Shown here: positions 18,925-32,957 of the stretch, in pieces
Position numbering within the stretch: the stretch's first letter is position 1
Layout: every line of letters begins with the position of its first letter
Assembly (NCBI RefSeq): GCF_900167055.1
Contig: NZ_FUXP01000001.1
Span: 372,001-436,000 of the forward strand
Source: Lysobacter spongiicola DSM 21749
GTDB taxonomy: Bacteria > Pseudomonadota > Gammaproteobacteria > Xanthomonadales > Xanthomonadaceae
Direction of reading: 5' to 3'
Length of the DNA: 64,000 bases
Program-made: the position numbers and the translations under genes
Notes under the pieces: generated by a model
The model's input: only the letters and a program-made list of their open reading frames with translations
Databases searched by the model: none
Told to the model about the DNA's origin: nothing

Positions 18925-19476
18925 TTGAGCGAGTCGAGCCGCACTCCCGTCCTGCTGATCGTGGACATGATCAACCCGCTCGACTTTCCGGGTGGGGCCT
19001 CGATGCGGCCCCTGGCCATCGAAGCGGCGAAGCGGCTGGCCAAGCTCAAGAAGCGGTTCCGCAACAGCGGCCGTCCGGTGGTCTACGTCAATGACAACTT
19101 CATGGACTGGAAGGCCGACTTCAAGGAGATCGTTGCGGTGGTGGGCCATGACACCCCGGGCGCTCCGCTCGCCGAGCTGCTTGCTCCGGAACACGATGAC
19201 TACTTCGTACTGAAACCCAAGCATTCGGGCTTCTACGAGACGCCCTTGCCGACGCTCCTGGAAAAGCTGCAGGCAGGCCGGCTGGTGGTCACGGGGGTGG
19301 CCACCGACGGCTGCGTGCTCGCGACTGCCACCGATGCGCATATCCGGGAGTTCGACGTGCACGTGCCCCGGGACTGCGTTGCCGCCATCAGCACCGAACG
19401 CACGGAGCGTGCGCTGGCGCTGATGAAGGCCTCAATGCACATCGATGTGCGGACCTCGCGCTACGTCGATCCATGA
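18925..19476 (+). CDS. Isochorismatase-like cysteine hydrolase
   Basis: 183 residues of the isochorismatase/nicotinamidase fold. I place the start at a TTG with GGAG 8 nt upstream, giving a protein that opens SESSRTPVLLIVDMIN as family members do; in-frame ATGs at 18820 and 18874 would add a non-homologous leader. The catalytic triad is visible as Asp14 (IVDM), Lys99 (PKHSGF) and Cys130 (ATDGCV), with the conserved cis-peptide region GVATDGC. It probably hydrolyses an amide or carbamate; the substrate is not predictable. Its 3' end overlaps the opposing small membrane protein gene by 16 nt. Confidence 0.82.
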   Translation: MSESSRTPVLLIVDMINPLDFPGGASMRPLAIEAAKRLAKLKKRFRNSGRPVVYVNDNFMDWKADFKEIVAVVGHDTPGAPLAELLAPEHDDYFVLKPKHSGFYETPLPTLLEKLQAGRLVVTGVATDGCVLATATDAHIREFDVHVPRDCVAAISTERTERALALMKASMHIDVRTSRYVDP

Positions 19477-19772
19477 GCGCCGGCCCCGTCCTCGGGCGTC
19501 GCCTCGCCGGCTTCGGCAAGGCGACGATTACGACGGTAGATCGCTTGCCCCAGCACCGCGGTGGCGAGCAATGCGACGTTGGTGAAGACGAAGACCCAGT
19601 TATCCAGCATCCAGCTGTAGACAGTGAAGCCGACGCTGGCGGTCACCTGACCGATGAACAGCCATGAGGAAACGCCGGCGGTACTCCGGCTGCGCCACTG
19701 CACCCAGACCTGTCGCCCCAGCGTAGCCAGCAGGACCGCCGAGGCGGCCCAGCCCAACGCGTCGGCACCCAC
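19461..19772 (-). CDS. Small PQ-loop/SemiSWEET-like membrane protein
   Basis: 103 residues with three likely TM helices: AASAVLLATLGRQVWVQW, SSWLFIGQVTASVGFTVYSW and NWVFVFTNVALLATAVLGQA. The pattern of a three-helix unit with RSRSTAGVSSWLF after the first helix resembles bacterial SemiSWEET/MtN3-type transporters, but the PQ dipeptide itself is RQ here. GTG start, 3 nt after the ferritin-like gene's stop, so the two form an operon. C-terminal tail is Ala/Glu-rich and overlaps the convergent hydrolase gene. Assignment is tentative. Confidence 0.6.
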   Translation of the reverse strand: MGADALGWAASAVLLATLGRQVWVQWRSRSTAGVSSWLFIGQVTASVGFTVYSWMLDNWVFVFTNVALLATAVLGQAIYRRNRRLAEAGEATPEDGAGAHGST

Positions 19773-19775
19773 CGG

Positions 19776-20396
19776 TCAGTGCCGGCCCTTCAGCATGTCG
19801 TCCCGTGCCTGCTCGGCACGGGAAGCGCCGATCTTGGTCTCGACGTTCTTGACCTCCTCCGGTGGCGGCAGCACCGCCGGCAGTCCAAGCGACTGGATCC
19901 ACAGTTCGCGTGTCCAGCCAGTCGTATGCAGGAGGTGGTGGTGCTCGTCCTCGGCCACTGCCTCGTAGGCCTTCTTCAACACCTTCGTCTCTTCGCCACT
20001 GCCCTTCTCGGCGACCAGGCCGATCAGCTCCCAGTTGAGGTGGTCCTTGGTTTCCGCGAGTACCACGCATTCGCCGGCCACCAGCTCGGCGGCCGCCGGA
20101 TCACCGGCGTCCTGGGCCATCTGCATGGCCTTGACCAGTGACTCCCCGTGGTGCGCTACCACCTCGCGCCCCGGGGTCATGGTGCCGGGATCCAGCCCGA
20201 GCTCGGAGAAGACGTTCAGCAGCACCTTCTGGTGGGTGCGGGTTTCATCGAGGTATTCCTCCCATTCCTTGTGCAGGTCTTTGTTGACCGCGCACTCGAG
20301 CGCCTTCTGGTAGACCTTCTCGCCACCGAGCTCGGTTTCCAGTGCCTGGTAGAGCAGCTCGTGGAGCTGCGCCTTGTCGTACTGCTTCTTTGCCAT
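19776..20396 (-). CDS. Ferritin-like domain protein
   Basis: 206 residues, mostly helical. It starts MAKKQYDKAQLHELLYQALE; AAGGA lies upstream within a small hairpin. Acidic and His residues spaced as in ferritin-like four-helix bundles are seen: ETELGGEKVY, EYLDETRTHQKVL, GECVVLAETKDHLNW and AEDEHHHLLH. These would make a di-metal site. The C-terminus has WIQSLGLPAVLPPPEE. Likely a stress or metal-handling protein, but no enzymatic role can be assigned. It is co-transcribed with the PQ-loop-like gene. Confidence 0.68.
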   Translation of the reverse strand: MAKKQYDKAQLHELLYQALETELGGEKVYQKALECAVNKDLHKEWEEYLDETRTHQKVLLNVFSELGLDPGTMTPGREVVAHHGESLVKAMQMAQDAGDPAAAELVAGECVVLAETKDHLNWELIGLVAEKGSGEETKVLKKAYEAVAEDEHHHLLHTTGWTRELWIQSLGLPAVLPPPEEVKNVETKIGASRAEQARDDMLKGRH

Positions 20397-20469
20397 GGGG
20401 ACGTTCCTTGCGGGAGGGAGACCGCAAGTTAGGCCAGCGCGCGTCTGTGTCCCGTATAGGCGGGCACGG

Positions 20470-21129
20470 TCATTCGTCCAGCGGCAGCCGCACCACGACC
20501 GTTGTCCCGTCCGTCCCGCCCTCGCCTGTAATCTCGCCCCCGTGGGCGGTAGCGATTTCACGGGCGATCAGCAGCCGCATGCCCAGCCCCTCGTCGAACG
20601 GCACCGCCTGCGGCATCCTGAACAGGCCGTCCAGCTGCACCATCCCGCCCTCCACCGGCGGCGCCGCGAGGCGGAGACTGAGGACCTCCCCATCCCGCGA
20701 TGCCCGGAGGGTGATCGTGCCCTGGGGATCAAGTGCCTGGGCCCAGTCGAGCAGGGTCCCCAGCATCTGCGTGAGCCGTTGGGCATCCCCCAGGACGTTC
20801 GCCTCGTCCAGGCTCTCGGGCAGGTCCACGCTGACCGCAGGACGGGTGGCGCAGACAAGCTCCACCAGCATCGGCACCCCCAGCGGCTCCTTCGTACCGA
20901 CCAGCCGCGCCTTGCGGGCGCGCATCCAGTCCGACACTTCCTGGACCATCCCACTCAGGCGGGATGTCTGCCGGTCGATGATCTCCAGCAGCTCCTTCTG
21001 GCGCTGTGGATCCACGTCATCGCGCCGCAGCAGGTAGGCGGCCGTCTGCAGCGGCGACAAGGGGCCACGCAGGTCATGGGCGAGCCGTTCAAGCAGGTCC
21101 ACGCTGTGGTCGGGTGAAGCATCAGGCAT
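20470..21129 (-). CDS. Small cytoplasmic histidine kinase with degenerate ATPase domain
   Basis: 219 residues, no TM segment. The HisKA part has LAHDLRGPLSPLQTAAYLLRR with the phospho-acceptor His near 18. In the HATPase part only the G2-like EGLGMRLLIAREIATAHGGE is recognisable; the N box reads LLDWAQALD without the key Asn, and the G1 DxGxG loop is missing (LAAPPVEGG). It may therefore be phosphorylated in trans or act as a scaffold. Its ATG overlaps the stop of the upstream hybrid kinase gene by 8 nt, so it is the third gene of the kinase operon. Confidence 0.82.
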   Translation of the reverse strand: MPDASPDHSVDLLERLAHDLRGPLSPLQTAAYLLRRDDVDPQRQKELLEIIDRQTSRLSGMVQEVSDWMRARKARLVGTKEPLGVPMLVELVCATRPAVSVDLPESLDEANVLGDAQRLTQMLGTLLDWAQALDPQGTITLRASRDGEVLSLRLAAPPVEGGMVQLDGLFRMPQAVPFDEGLGMRLLIAREIATAHGGEITGEGGTDGTTVVVRLPLDE

Positions 21130-22845
21130 CGGTCGGCTCCTCGTCGTGGCGTGCGCGGTCCGGGCCGCTGCACAAACGGGCGATGGCGTCCAATGCCGGG
21201 GGTTTCACCAGGTGTTCGTCGAAGCCGGCCTCGCGGGTGAGGCGGCGGTCGTCGGGCTGTCCCCAGCCGGTGACGGCGACGATTGCCATGTTCCGGCATT
21301 CCGGCTGGGCGCGCAGGGTCCGCGCAAGCTCGTATCCGCTCATGCCGGGCATGCCGACATCCAGGAACACGATGTCGGGACGGAATTCGCGCACATCGGC
21401 GATCACCGTATGGGGCGTGTAGTGGCGATGCACGTCATGACCGAGCATCTCGATCATCATCGCCAATGTATCGGCGGCGTCGCGGTTGTCGTCGGCGACC
21501 ACCACGCGCTTGCCTCCGGACGCGGAGCGCTCGACGGCTCCCGCCGGTTCCGTGCTCTCGGGGCCGGTCGGCTCGCACACATGCGGGAAACTCACCTTGA
21601 AGGTGGAGCCCTGTCCCGGACCGTCGCTCTGCACGGAAACCTCCCCGCCGTGCATCTCCACCAGCCTGCGCACCAGGGTCAGGCCGATGCCGAGCCCACC
21701 GTGGGTGCGGTCCACCGCCGTGTTGACCTGCGAGAACATCTCGAAGATGCGTTCGGTCTCCTCGGGTGTCAGGCCGATACCGGCATCACGTACTTCAAGC
21801 TCGACGCGCTCCTCCGCGACCCGCGCCAGCAGGTGGATGTGGCCCCCGGGCTCGGAGTACTTCGCCGCGTTGTTGAGCAGGTTGGACAGCACCTGCGAAA
21901 GCCGGGCCTCGTCCGCCACCAGGTGCACGGGCGACTCCGGCACCTCCACGACCAGCTCGTGCTCACCCGCCTCGACCGTCGGCCGGGCGGTTTCCACCGC
22001 GGACTGGACGATGTCCTGGAGCACCGTCGGGTGCCTGCGCAGCATCAGCTTGGCCTGGCTGATGCGGGCGATATCCAGCAGGTCGTCGATCAGCCGGACC
22101 AACTGCGCGACCTGGCGCTCCATCAGTCCCTGCAGCGGATCCTCGCTATCCGCCCCGGCCATCGCAAGCCGGCGGATGCTCAACGCGTTCTGGAGCGGAG
22201 CCAGCGGGTTACGCAACTCATGGGCCAGGGTGGCGAGGAACTCGTCCTTGCGGCGGTCGACCTCGCGCAGCAACTGCTCGACCCGGGTCCGCTCCAGCAC
22301 CTCGCCATGCAACTCGACGTTCTGTGCGCCCAGCGCGGCATTCGCGCGCCGCAACGACTCGTTGAGCACCTCGAGCTCGCGCGCCTGTTCGGCCTGCAAG
22401 GCACGGTTGGCGGCCTCGAGCTGGGCGTTGGCGGCTTGCAGCTCCGTCCTTTTCCGGTGCAGCTCCGCCAGCACCACCACCTTGCTGCGCAGGATCTCCG
22501 GGATCACCGGAACCATCACGTAATCGACGGCGCCGAGCTTGTAGCCCCTCAGGCGATCCATGTCGGTAACGTTCACCGCCGTGACGAAGATGATCGGGGT
22601 CTTCTCGAAACGCGGGTGCTGGTGGATCATGCTCGCCGTTTCGAAGCCGTCCATGCCCGGCATGTTGACGTCGAGCAGGATCAGCGCGAAGTCGTCCTGC
22701 ATCAGCAGCCGCAGCGCCTCGTCGCCCGAGTCCGCCTCCACGAGCTCCTCGCCCAACGGCTCCAGGATCGCCCGATAGGTGAGCAACCGGCCCGGCTGGT
22801 CGTCGACCAGCAGGATCTTCACCGGTGCGTCGACACCGGCGGGGT

Positions 22846-22861
<16 letters not shown>
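21122..22861 (-). CDS. Hybrid histidine kinase, REC-HisKA-HATPase-REC
   Basis: 579 residues from a GTG that overlaps the end of the upstream kinase gene by 16 nt and follows a GGGGGTG stretch. Domains in order: receiver 1 (about 15-130; KILLVDDQPG and LLDVNMPGMDG), coiled coil (140-210), HisKA with LATLAHELRNPLAPLQNAL, HATPase_c with LLNNAAKYS, VRDAGIGLTPEE and GGLGIGLTLVRRL, and receiver 2 at the C-terminus (VVVADDNRDAADT, FLDVGMPGMSG). No TM segments, so it is soluble. It may receive phosphate through receiver 1 from the large upstream kinase; that is inference from operon order. Confidence 0.9.
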
Positions 22862-28284
<5,423 letters not shown>

Positions 28285-28446
28285 GCGTGGCTCCCCCCGA
28301 GCTGTCTGTGGCCAAAAATCAAAGCAAAATAGCCTACCCCGCGTGAGGGCGATTTCACACTTTTCTAACAGGAGCGGCCGGCCGGGCCACCCGGGGCGCG
28401 TGTCCCGCCCACGACGCCTGCACGTCCGCTGCAGCAAAGTGCACGA

Positions 28447-28929
28447 ATGGATTGGACATCACAACTTGGCGTACTCATTTCGACCGCCACCGCGATGGCG
28501 CTCGGCGGCGCAATCGGACTGGAGCGCGAACTCAAGAATCGACCCGCGGGCTTCCGTACCCACATGCTGGTGGCCGGTGCCGCCGCGCTGCTGGTCGGCA
28601 TCGGCCGGCTGGCGCTTGAGGATCCCGGCATCGTCGAGCAGATGACGGAGAACCTCCGGTTCGATCCCCTGCGCCTGGTGGAGGCGGTGATCGCGGGCGT
28701 TGCCTTTATCGGTGCCGGCGCGATCTTCGGGAAGCGGGGAAGCATCAACGGCATCACTACCGCCGCCTCACTGCTGATGGTGTCGGTGATCGGCATCGCC
28801 GCGGGGTTCAACTACTACGTGCTTGCCACCGCAGCGACCGCGCTGACCCTGCTGGTGCTGGTGGCACTCAAGTTGATCGATCGCAGTCTCGGCCGGAACC
28901 GGCCGGAGGGCGAGCATCCCCCGGAGTAG
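28447..28929 (+). CDS. MgtC/SapB-family membrane protein
   Basis: 160 residues with five hydrophobic segments. Family motifs are GGAIGLERELKNRPAGFRTH (about 19-38) and FIGAGAIFGKRGSINGITTAASL (in parts: GAGAIF and INGITTAASL). MgtC proteins are linked to growth in low Mg2+ and, in pathogens, to inhibition of the F-ATPase, but many homologues are uncharacterised. This one lacks the extra C-terminal domain of Salmonella MgtC. It is divergent from the giant kinase gene (162-nt gap) and ends at a bidirectional terminator. Confidence 0.88.
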   Translation: MDWTSQLGVLISTATAMALGGAIGLERELKNRPAGFRTHMLVAGAAALLVGIGRLALEDPGIVEQMTENLRFDPLRLVEAVIAGVAFIGAGAIFGKRGSINGITTAASLLMVSVIGIAAGFNYYVLATAATALTLLVLVALKLIDRSLGRNRPEGEHPPE

Positions 28930-28953
28930 CGGGCGCGCCCCGGGAACTGGCAA

Positions 28954-28992
28954 CAAAAAAACGGGCCCCGAAGGGCCCGTTGTCTATTCTTG
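28954..28992. terminator. Bidirectional terminator between mgtC-like and ompA-like genes
   Basis: Perfect 8-bp stem ACGGGCCC/GGGCCCGT (28961-28968 with 28973-28980) with a CGAA loop. On the minus strand it is followed by seven T, a strong terminator for the OmpA-type gene; on the plus strand the tail TTGTCTATTCTT is weaker. Confidence 0.9.
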
Positions 28993-29006
28993 CGGCAGTA
29001 CCTCGA

Positions 29007-29708
29007 TCAGGAGCGGATCGGCACCAGCGTGATCTCGACCCGGCGGTTCTGGGCCCGGCCGGCCTCGGTGTCATTGCTGGCGACCGGACGGCTCTCGCCG
29101 GCCCCGGTGATGATGAAGCGGTCGCGCATCAGCCCCTTCGACATCAGGTAGTTGCCAACGGCCTCGGCACGCCTGACCGACAAGGCCTGGTTGTACTGGT
29201 CGGTGCCCTTGCTGTCGGTGTGGCCCGCGACCTCGACGATCGTCTGGTTGTACTCGCCCAGGGTCGCGGCGACATTGTCCAGCACCGGATAGAACTGCGA
29301 CTGCAGCGAGGAGCTGTCGAAACCGAAGGTGATGTTGTCGGGCATGTTCAGGGTGATGTTGTCGCCCTGGCGGACCACGTCGACGCCGGTACCGGCCATG
29401 CGATCGCGCAGCTCACGCTCCTGGCGATCCTGGTAGTTGCCGATGGCGCCGCCAGCCAGGCCGCCGACACCGACGCCGACCAGCGCGCGCTGGCGCCGCT
29501 CGGTCGCGTCGTCACCGCTCAGCAGTCCGGCCACCGCGCCGACGGCCGCGCCGATGAGCGCTCCCTTCTTGGTGCGGTCGTTGCTCGGATCGGGTTCGTT
29601 GTAGGCGTCCTGCTGGCCGTAATAGCCGCCGCCGGTGGTGGCGCAACCTGCGATCAGGGTGCTGCCCATGATGGCGGCTGCAAGTACGAGCTTGGTCGGG
29701 TTCTTCAT
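29007..29708 (-). CDS. OmpA-family lipoprotein with glycine-zipper domain
   Basis: 233 residues; ATG preceded by AGGAAGGA. Lipoprotein signal with IAGC (Cys22). A glycine-zipper stretch follows, KKGALIGAAVGAVAGLLSG then ALVGVGVGGLAGGAIG (about 46-92), like YiaD-type proteins. The C-terminal OmpA/Pal peptidoglycan-binding domain (about 120-230) has ITFGFDSSSL, VEVAGHTDSKGTDQYNQALS and RAQNRRVEITLVP. It probably tethers the outer membrane to peptidoglycan. It is monocistronic with a strong terminator. Confidence 0.92.
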   Translation of the reverse strand: MKNPTKLVLAAAIMGSTLIAGCATTGGGYYGQQDAYNEPDPSNDRTKKGALIGAAVGAVAGLLSGDDATERRQRALVGVGVGGLAGGAIGNYQDRQERELRDRMAGTGVDVVRQGDNITLNMPDNITFGFDSSSLQSQFYPVLDNVAATLGEYNQTIVEVAGHTDSKGTDQYNQALSVRRAEAVGNYLMSKGLMRDRFIITGAGESRPVASNDTEAGRAQNRRVEITLVPIRS

Positions 29709-29834
29709 GGTGTGTCCTTCCTGTTGGCTTTGGGCCTGAATAGCAGGCCACAAGCTAAGCATGGACCCGTATGAGGCGGGTGACGGCCCAAACTCCCCGT
29801 TCAGGTTCTGGCGGGGAGACCGCCGTCCAGGGGA

Positions 29835-30926
29835 TCAGCGTTCGAGGAAGCGGACCCTGCGCGTGATCGAGCAGGTCAACTCGTAGCTGATGGTGCCCGC
29901 GCACGACGCGATACTTTCGACTGGCAGGTCAGGCCCCCACAGGGTGACCGGAGCCCCCACGACACCACCAGCGATTCCCCGCAGGTCGATGGTCATGAGG
30001 TCCATCGAAACCCGGCCCACGATCTGCGCGCGCTGCCCCGCCACCATTACCGGTGTACCGGGAGGCGCGGCACGTGGATAGCCATCGCCGTAGCCGATGG
30101 CGGCGACCCCGACCGGCATGTCCTCGGGGCATTCCCAGGTGGCCGAGTAGCCGATCCGCTCGCCCTTGGCGATCGTGTTGACTGCGATCAGGCGCGTCGA
30201 GAAGGTCATCGCCGGCCGCAGCCCGAAGTCGGCTCCGGTCCGGCCCTCGACCACCGACATGCCGTAGAGGGCGCCGCCGGCCCGCACCCACTCGCCATGG
30301 GACTCCGGCCACCCCAGGATCGCCGCGGAGTTGGCCATCGAGCGCTCGCACGGCAGGCCGGCACAGACCTCATTGAAGATCCGCAGTTGCTCGCGGGTCT
30401 GCGCACCGCCCGAAGGCGCATCCGCGAACTCGTCGGAACTCGCGAAATGGTGGAGCAGCCGTATCTCCCCCACCACGCCCGGCAGTGCCGACAGGCGGGC
30501 ATGGGCCGCGGCCACCTCGCCGGGTGGAAACCCGAGGCGATGCATCCCGGTGTCGACCTTCAGCCAGCACCGCAGCGGCTCTCCGGAATCGGCCTGCTCG
30601 AGCATCTCGATCTGGCTGGCATGGTGGATCGCCGAGTCCACGTGCAACTGGCGCATGCGCCCGATGTCGGCAAGCTCATTGAAGCCCGACAGCAGCAGGA
30701 TGGGCTGTGAGATACCCACGGCACGGAGGCGCTCGGCGTCCGAAAGCGCCGCCACGCCAAAGGCATCGGCCCCGCCCATGGCCCGCGCCACCCGTTCCAG
30801 CCCATGTCCGTATCCATCCGCCTTCACCACCGCCATGACACGGCTGCCCGGGGCACGCTTTCGGACCTGCGCCAGGTTGTGGCGCAGCGCATCGAGGTGG
30901 ATGACGGCGGAGGTGGGTCGGGCCAT
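29835..30926 (-). CDS. alr: Alanine racemase
   Basis: PLP enzyme producing D-alanine for peptidoglycan. 363 residues. The PLP lysine is in VVKADGYGHG (Lys35), the opposing catalytic tyrosine in RIGYSATWE, and other fold-III motifs are VDTGMHRLGF, IGYGDGYPR and GRVSMDLMTIDL. It is 9 nt downstream of the KTSC gene and follows dnaB; the dnaB-alr order is common in gammaproteobacteria. Confidence 0.96.
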   Translation of the reverse strand: MARPTSAVIHLDALRHNLAQVRKRAPGSRVMAVVKADGYGHGLERVARAMGGADAFGVAALSDAERLRAVGISQPILLLSGFNELADIGRMRQLHVDSAIHHASQIEMLEQADSGEPLRCWLKVDTGMHRLGFPPGEVAAAHARLSALPGVVGEIRLLHHFASSDEFADAPSGGAQTREQLRIFNEVCAGLPCERSMANSAAILGWPESHGEWVRAGGALYGMSVVEGRTGADFGLRPAMTFSTRLIAVNTIAKGERIGYSATWECPEDMPVGVAAIGYGDGYPRAAPPGTPVMVAGQRAQIVGRVSMDLMTIDLRGIAGGVVGAPVTLWGPDLPVESIASCAGTISYELTCSITRRVRFLER

Positions 30927-30935
30927 GGAGGGATA

Positions 30936-31151
30936 CTAGTGGAGCTGGTGGAAGTCGAAGCCGGCGTCGCGGATATGGTGGGCGAAGAACTCCCCATGGG
31001 AGGCGGCGGTCATCAACCCCACGTGCACGGATTCGGGGACGTCGAGGTAGCGGTAGACCGCGCCGCTGGTGAATTCGATCTCGAGTTCGCGCGTGTCCCG
31101 GTCGTAGCCCACGCTCACAAGTGCCTCCGAATCGACCGGCTCGCGTCGCAT
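30936..31151 (-). CDS. KTSC-domain small protein
   Basis: 71 residues. VGYDRDTRELEIEFTSGAVYRYLDVPESV and GEFFAHHIRDAGF fit the KTSC domain (shown in parts: FTSGAVYRYLDVP). KTSC domains occur alone or fused to RNA-binding proteins such as lysyl-tRNA synthetase; the function is not known. It lies 8 nt after the dnaB stop and 9 nt before alr, so it is in the same transcript. Confidence 0.75.
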   Translation of the reverse strand: MRREPVDSEALVSVGYDRDTRELEIEFTSGAVYRYLDVPESVHVGLMTAASHGEFFAHHIRDAGFDFHQLH

Positions 31152-31159
31152 CGCCGCCC

Positions 31160-32581
31160 TTACTCGAAGCTGCCGACCGAGTCGTGCGAGAGGTTGTCGA
31201 AACGGGTGTATTCGCCGAAGAACTTCAGCTTGATTGAGCCGGTGGGGCCGTTACGCTGCTTGCCGATGATGACCTCGGCGAGCCCCTTGTCGGGGGAGTT
31301 TTCCTTGTTGTAGTAGTCGTCGCGATAGATGAAGACGATGACGTCCGCATCCTGCTCAATGGCGCCGGACTCGCGCAGGTCGGCCATCACCGGACGTTTG
31401 TCGGCACGGGTTTCCAGCGACCGGTTGAGCTGCGACAGCGCGATCACCGGCACGTTGAGCTCCTTGGCCAGGTGCTTGAGCGAGCGCGATATCTCCGAGA
31501 TCTCGGTGGCGCGGTTTTCGGTGTTGCCCGGCACCGCCATCAACTGCAGGTAGTCCACCACCACCAGGCCCAGGTCGTGCTCGCGCTTGAGGCGGCGCGC
31601 CTTCGCACGCAACACGTCGGGCGACAGGCCGGGGGTGTCGTCAATGAAGATCTTGGCTTCCTTCAGCATCCGGATCGCACTGGTCACGCGGCTCCAGTCC
31701 TCGTCCTCCAGCTGGCCGCTGCGCAGGCGCTGCGCGTTGACTCGTCCGTTGGAGGAAATCAGGCGCAGCGCGAGCTGGCTGGCCGACATTTCCATCGAGA
31801 ACACCGCCACCGCCTTCTTGGTGCGGATGGCAGCGTGCTCTGCCATGTTGAGCGCGAGCGTGGTCTTGCCCATCGCCGGACGCGCGGCCAGGATCAGCAG
31901 GTCGGTGGGCTGCAGGCCGGCGGTCATCTCGTCGAACTCGGTATAGCCGGTCGGCAGGCCGGTGACGGTACCGCCCGCGGCGTAGCGCGTCTGCAGGACG
32001 TCGAAAGCTTCGGAAAGTGCCGTGTTGATCGCGGTGAAGTCGGTCCGACCCTTCGCGCCGGCCTCGGCGATGGCAAACACCTCCTGCTCGGCCTTGGACA
32101 GGATCTCGCTGCTCTCGCGGCCGTCCGGCTGGAAGCCGTCGTTGACGATGCCGGTACCGACCTCGATCAGCTGCCGCAGGACCGCCTTGTCGCGCACGAT
32201 CTCCGCGTAGGCCTTGATATTGGCCGCCGAGGGCGTGGTGCTGGCGAGTTCGATCAGGTACGCGCCGCCGGCGACCTGCTCGGATTCGCCCATGGACTCG
32301 AACCATTCGCCCAGGGTCACTGCATCGAACGGCTTGTTCTTCTCCGCCAGTTCCCGGATGGCCCGGAAGATCAACTGGTGGTCGCGCCGGTAGAAGTCCC
32401 GTTCGGTGATGCTGTCGCCGACCATGTCGTAGGCGTCGGGCGCGAGCATCAGCCCGCCCAGCACCGCCTGCTCGGCCTCGATCGATTGCGGGGGCACCCG
32501 CAACTGGTCGACGCGCTGCTCGGCGCGGGTTTCGAAACGGGAGTCGCGGTGTTCGCCGCGGAAACCGGGTCGTGCGCTCAT
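31160..32581 (-). CDS. dnaB: Replicative DNA helicase DnaB
   Basis: Hexameric 5'-3' fork helicase. 473 residues from ATG 32581 (a TTG directly before it is not needed). The N-terminal domain has PQSIEAEQAVLGGLML. The RecA-like domain has Walker A AARPAMGKTTLALN, Walker B VVDYLQLM and FSMEMSASQLALRLIS, and it ends in EVIIGKQRNGPTG and the arginine-finger region. No intein is present. Upstream is a 376-nt gap that holds DnaA-box-like sequences and a REP element. Confidence 0.97.
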   Translation of the reverse strand: MSARPGFRGEHRDSRFETRAEQRVDQLRVPPQSIEAEQAVLGGLMLAPDAYDMVGDSITERDFYRRDHQLIFRAIRELAEKNKPFDAVTLGEWFESMGESEQVAGGAYLIELASTTPSAANIKAYAEIVRDKAVLRQLIEVGTGIVNDGFQPDGRESSEILSKAEQEVFAIAEAGAKGRTDFTAINTALSEAFDVLQTRYAAGGTVTGLPTGYTEFDEMTAGLQPTDLLILAARPAMGKTTLALNMAEHAAIRTKKAVAVFSMEMSASQLALRLISSNGRVNAQRLRSGQLEDEDWSRVTSAIRMLKEAKIFIDDTPGLSPDVLRAKARRLKREHDLGLVVVDYLQLMAVPGNTENRATEISEISRSLKHLAKELNVPVIALSQLNRSLETRADKRPVMADLRESGAIEQDADVIVFIYRDDYYNKENSPDKGLAEVIIGKQRNGPTGSIKLKFFGEYTRFDNLSHDSVGSFE

Positions 32582-32798
32582 CAAGGGATGGTGTCCTGGC
32601 AGAGGCCGCCATGCCGGGGCGGCGGCCGAAGAAGCATCCTAGGGCCTGCGGCCCCGGACCGTTGCAGATAAGTCTGTGGATATCACGGTATAAAACCACC
32701 GCTCGGGCCGCCCCGCCCTTGTGGCATGGGAACGTCTCAGCCGATGCGACGCAGGCCGATGTGCGCGCCTGTAGGTAACCGTTGATGGGAGCGGCCTT

Positions 32799-32873
32799 TG
32801 TAGGAGCGGCTTCAGCCGCGATCTGCAACCGTGCACCTTCGCCTGCTCTCGATCGCGGCTGAAGCCGCTCCTA
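32799..32873. repeat. REP-type double palindrome, copy 1
   Basis: Left arm begins GTAGGAGCGGCTTCAGC and the right arm is its reverse complement. Each arm also contains its own small palindrome (GCGGCT-TC-AGCCGC). Together the arms can form one hairpin of more than 20 bp with a variable ~28-nt centre. It lies between dnaB and the rplI terminator. Confidence 0.92.
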
Positions 32874-32901
32874 CAACAATCGGTACAACATCGGCACCTG
32901 C

Positions 32902-32934
32902 GAAAATACGAAGGGCGCCTTTCGGCGCCCTTCG
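32902..32934 (-). terminator. Terminator of the rpsF-rpsR-rplI operon
   Basis: Perfect 11-bp stem (32909-32919 with 32924-32934), GAAA loop on the minus strand, followed by TATTTTCG. Confidence 0.85.
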
Positions 32935-32957
32935 GGTCGATCGGTCGTCGGCGACGA

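Larger units (their letters stand above)
32582..32957. other. 376-nt intergenic region between dnaB and rplI
   Basis: Contains, from left to right: the dnaB leader; two DnaA-box-like 9-mers on the plus strand (TGCAGATAA at 32663-32671 and TGTGGATAT at 32675-32683); an AT-rich TATAAAA segment near 32689; an isolated REP half-unit at about 32784-32797; a full REP double palindrome (32799-32873); and the rplI terminator (32909-32934). No open reading frame looks real here. Confidence 0.7.

Noticed and set aside
29810-29824. A terminator after alr (stem GGCGG/CCGCC)
   Set aside because: The stem is only 5 bp and there is no T run, so I did not list it.
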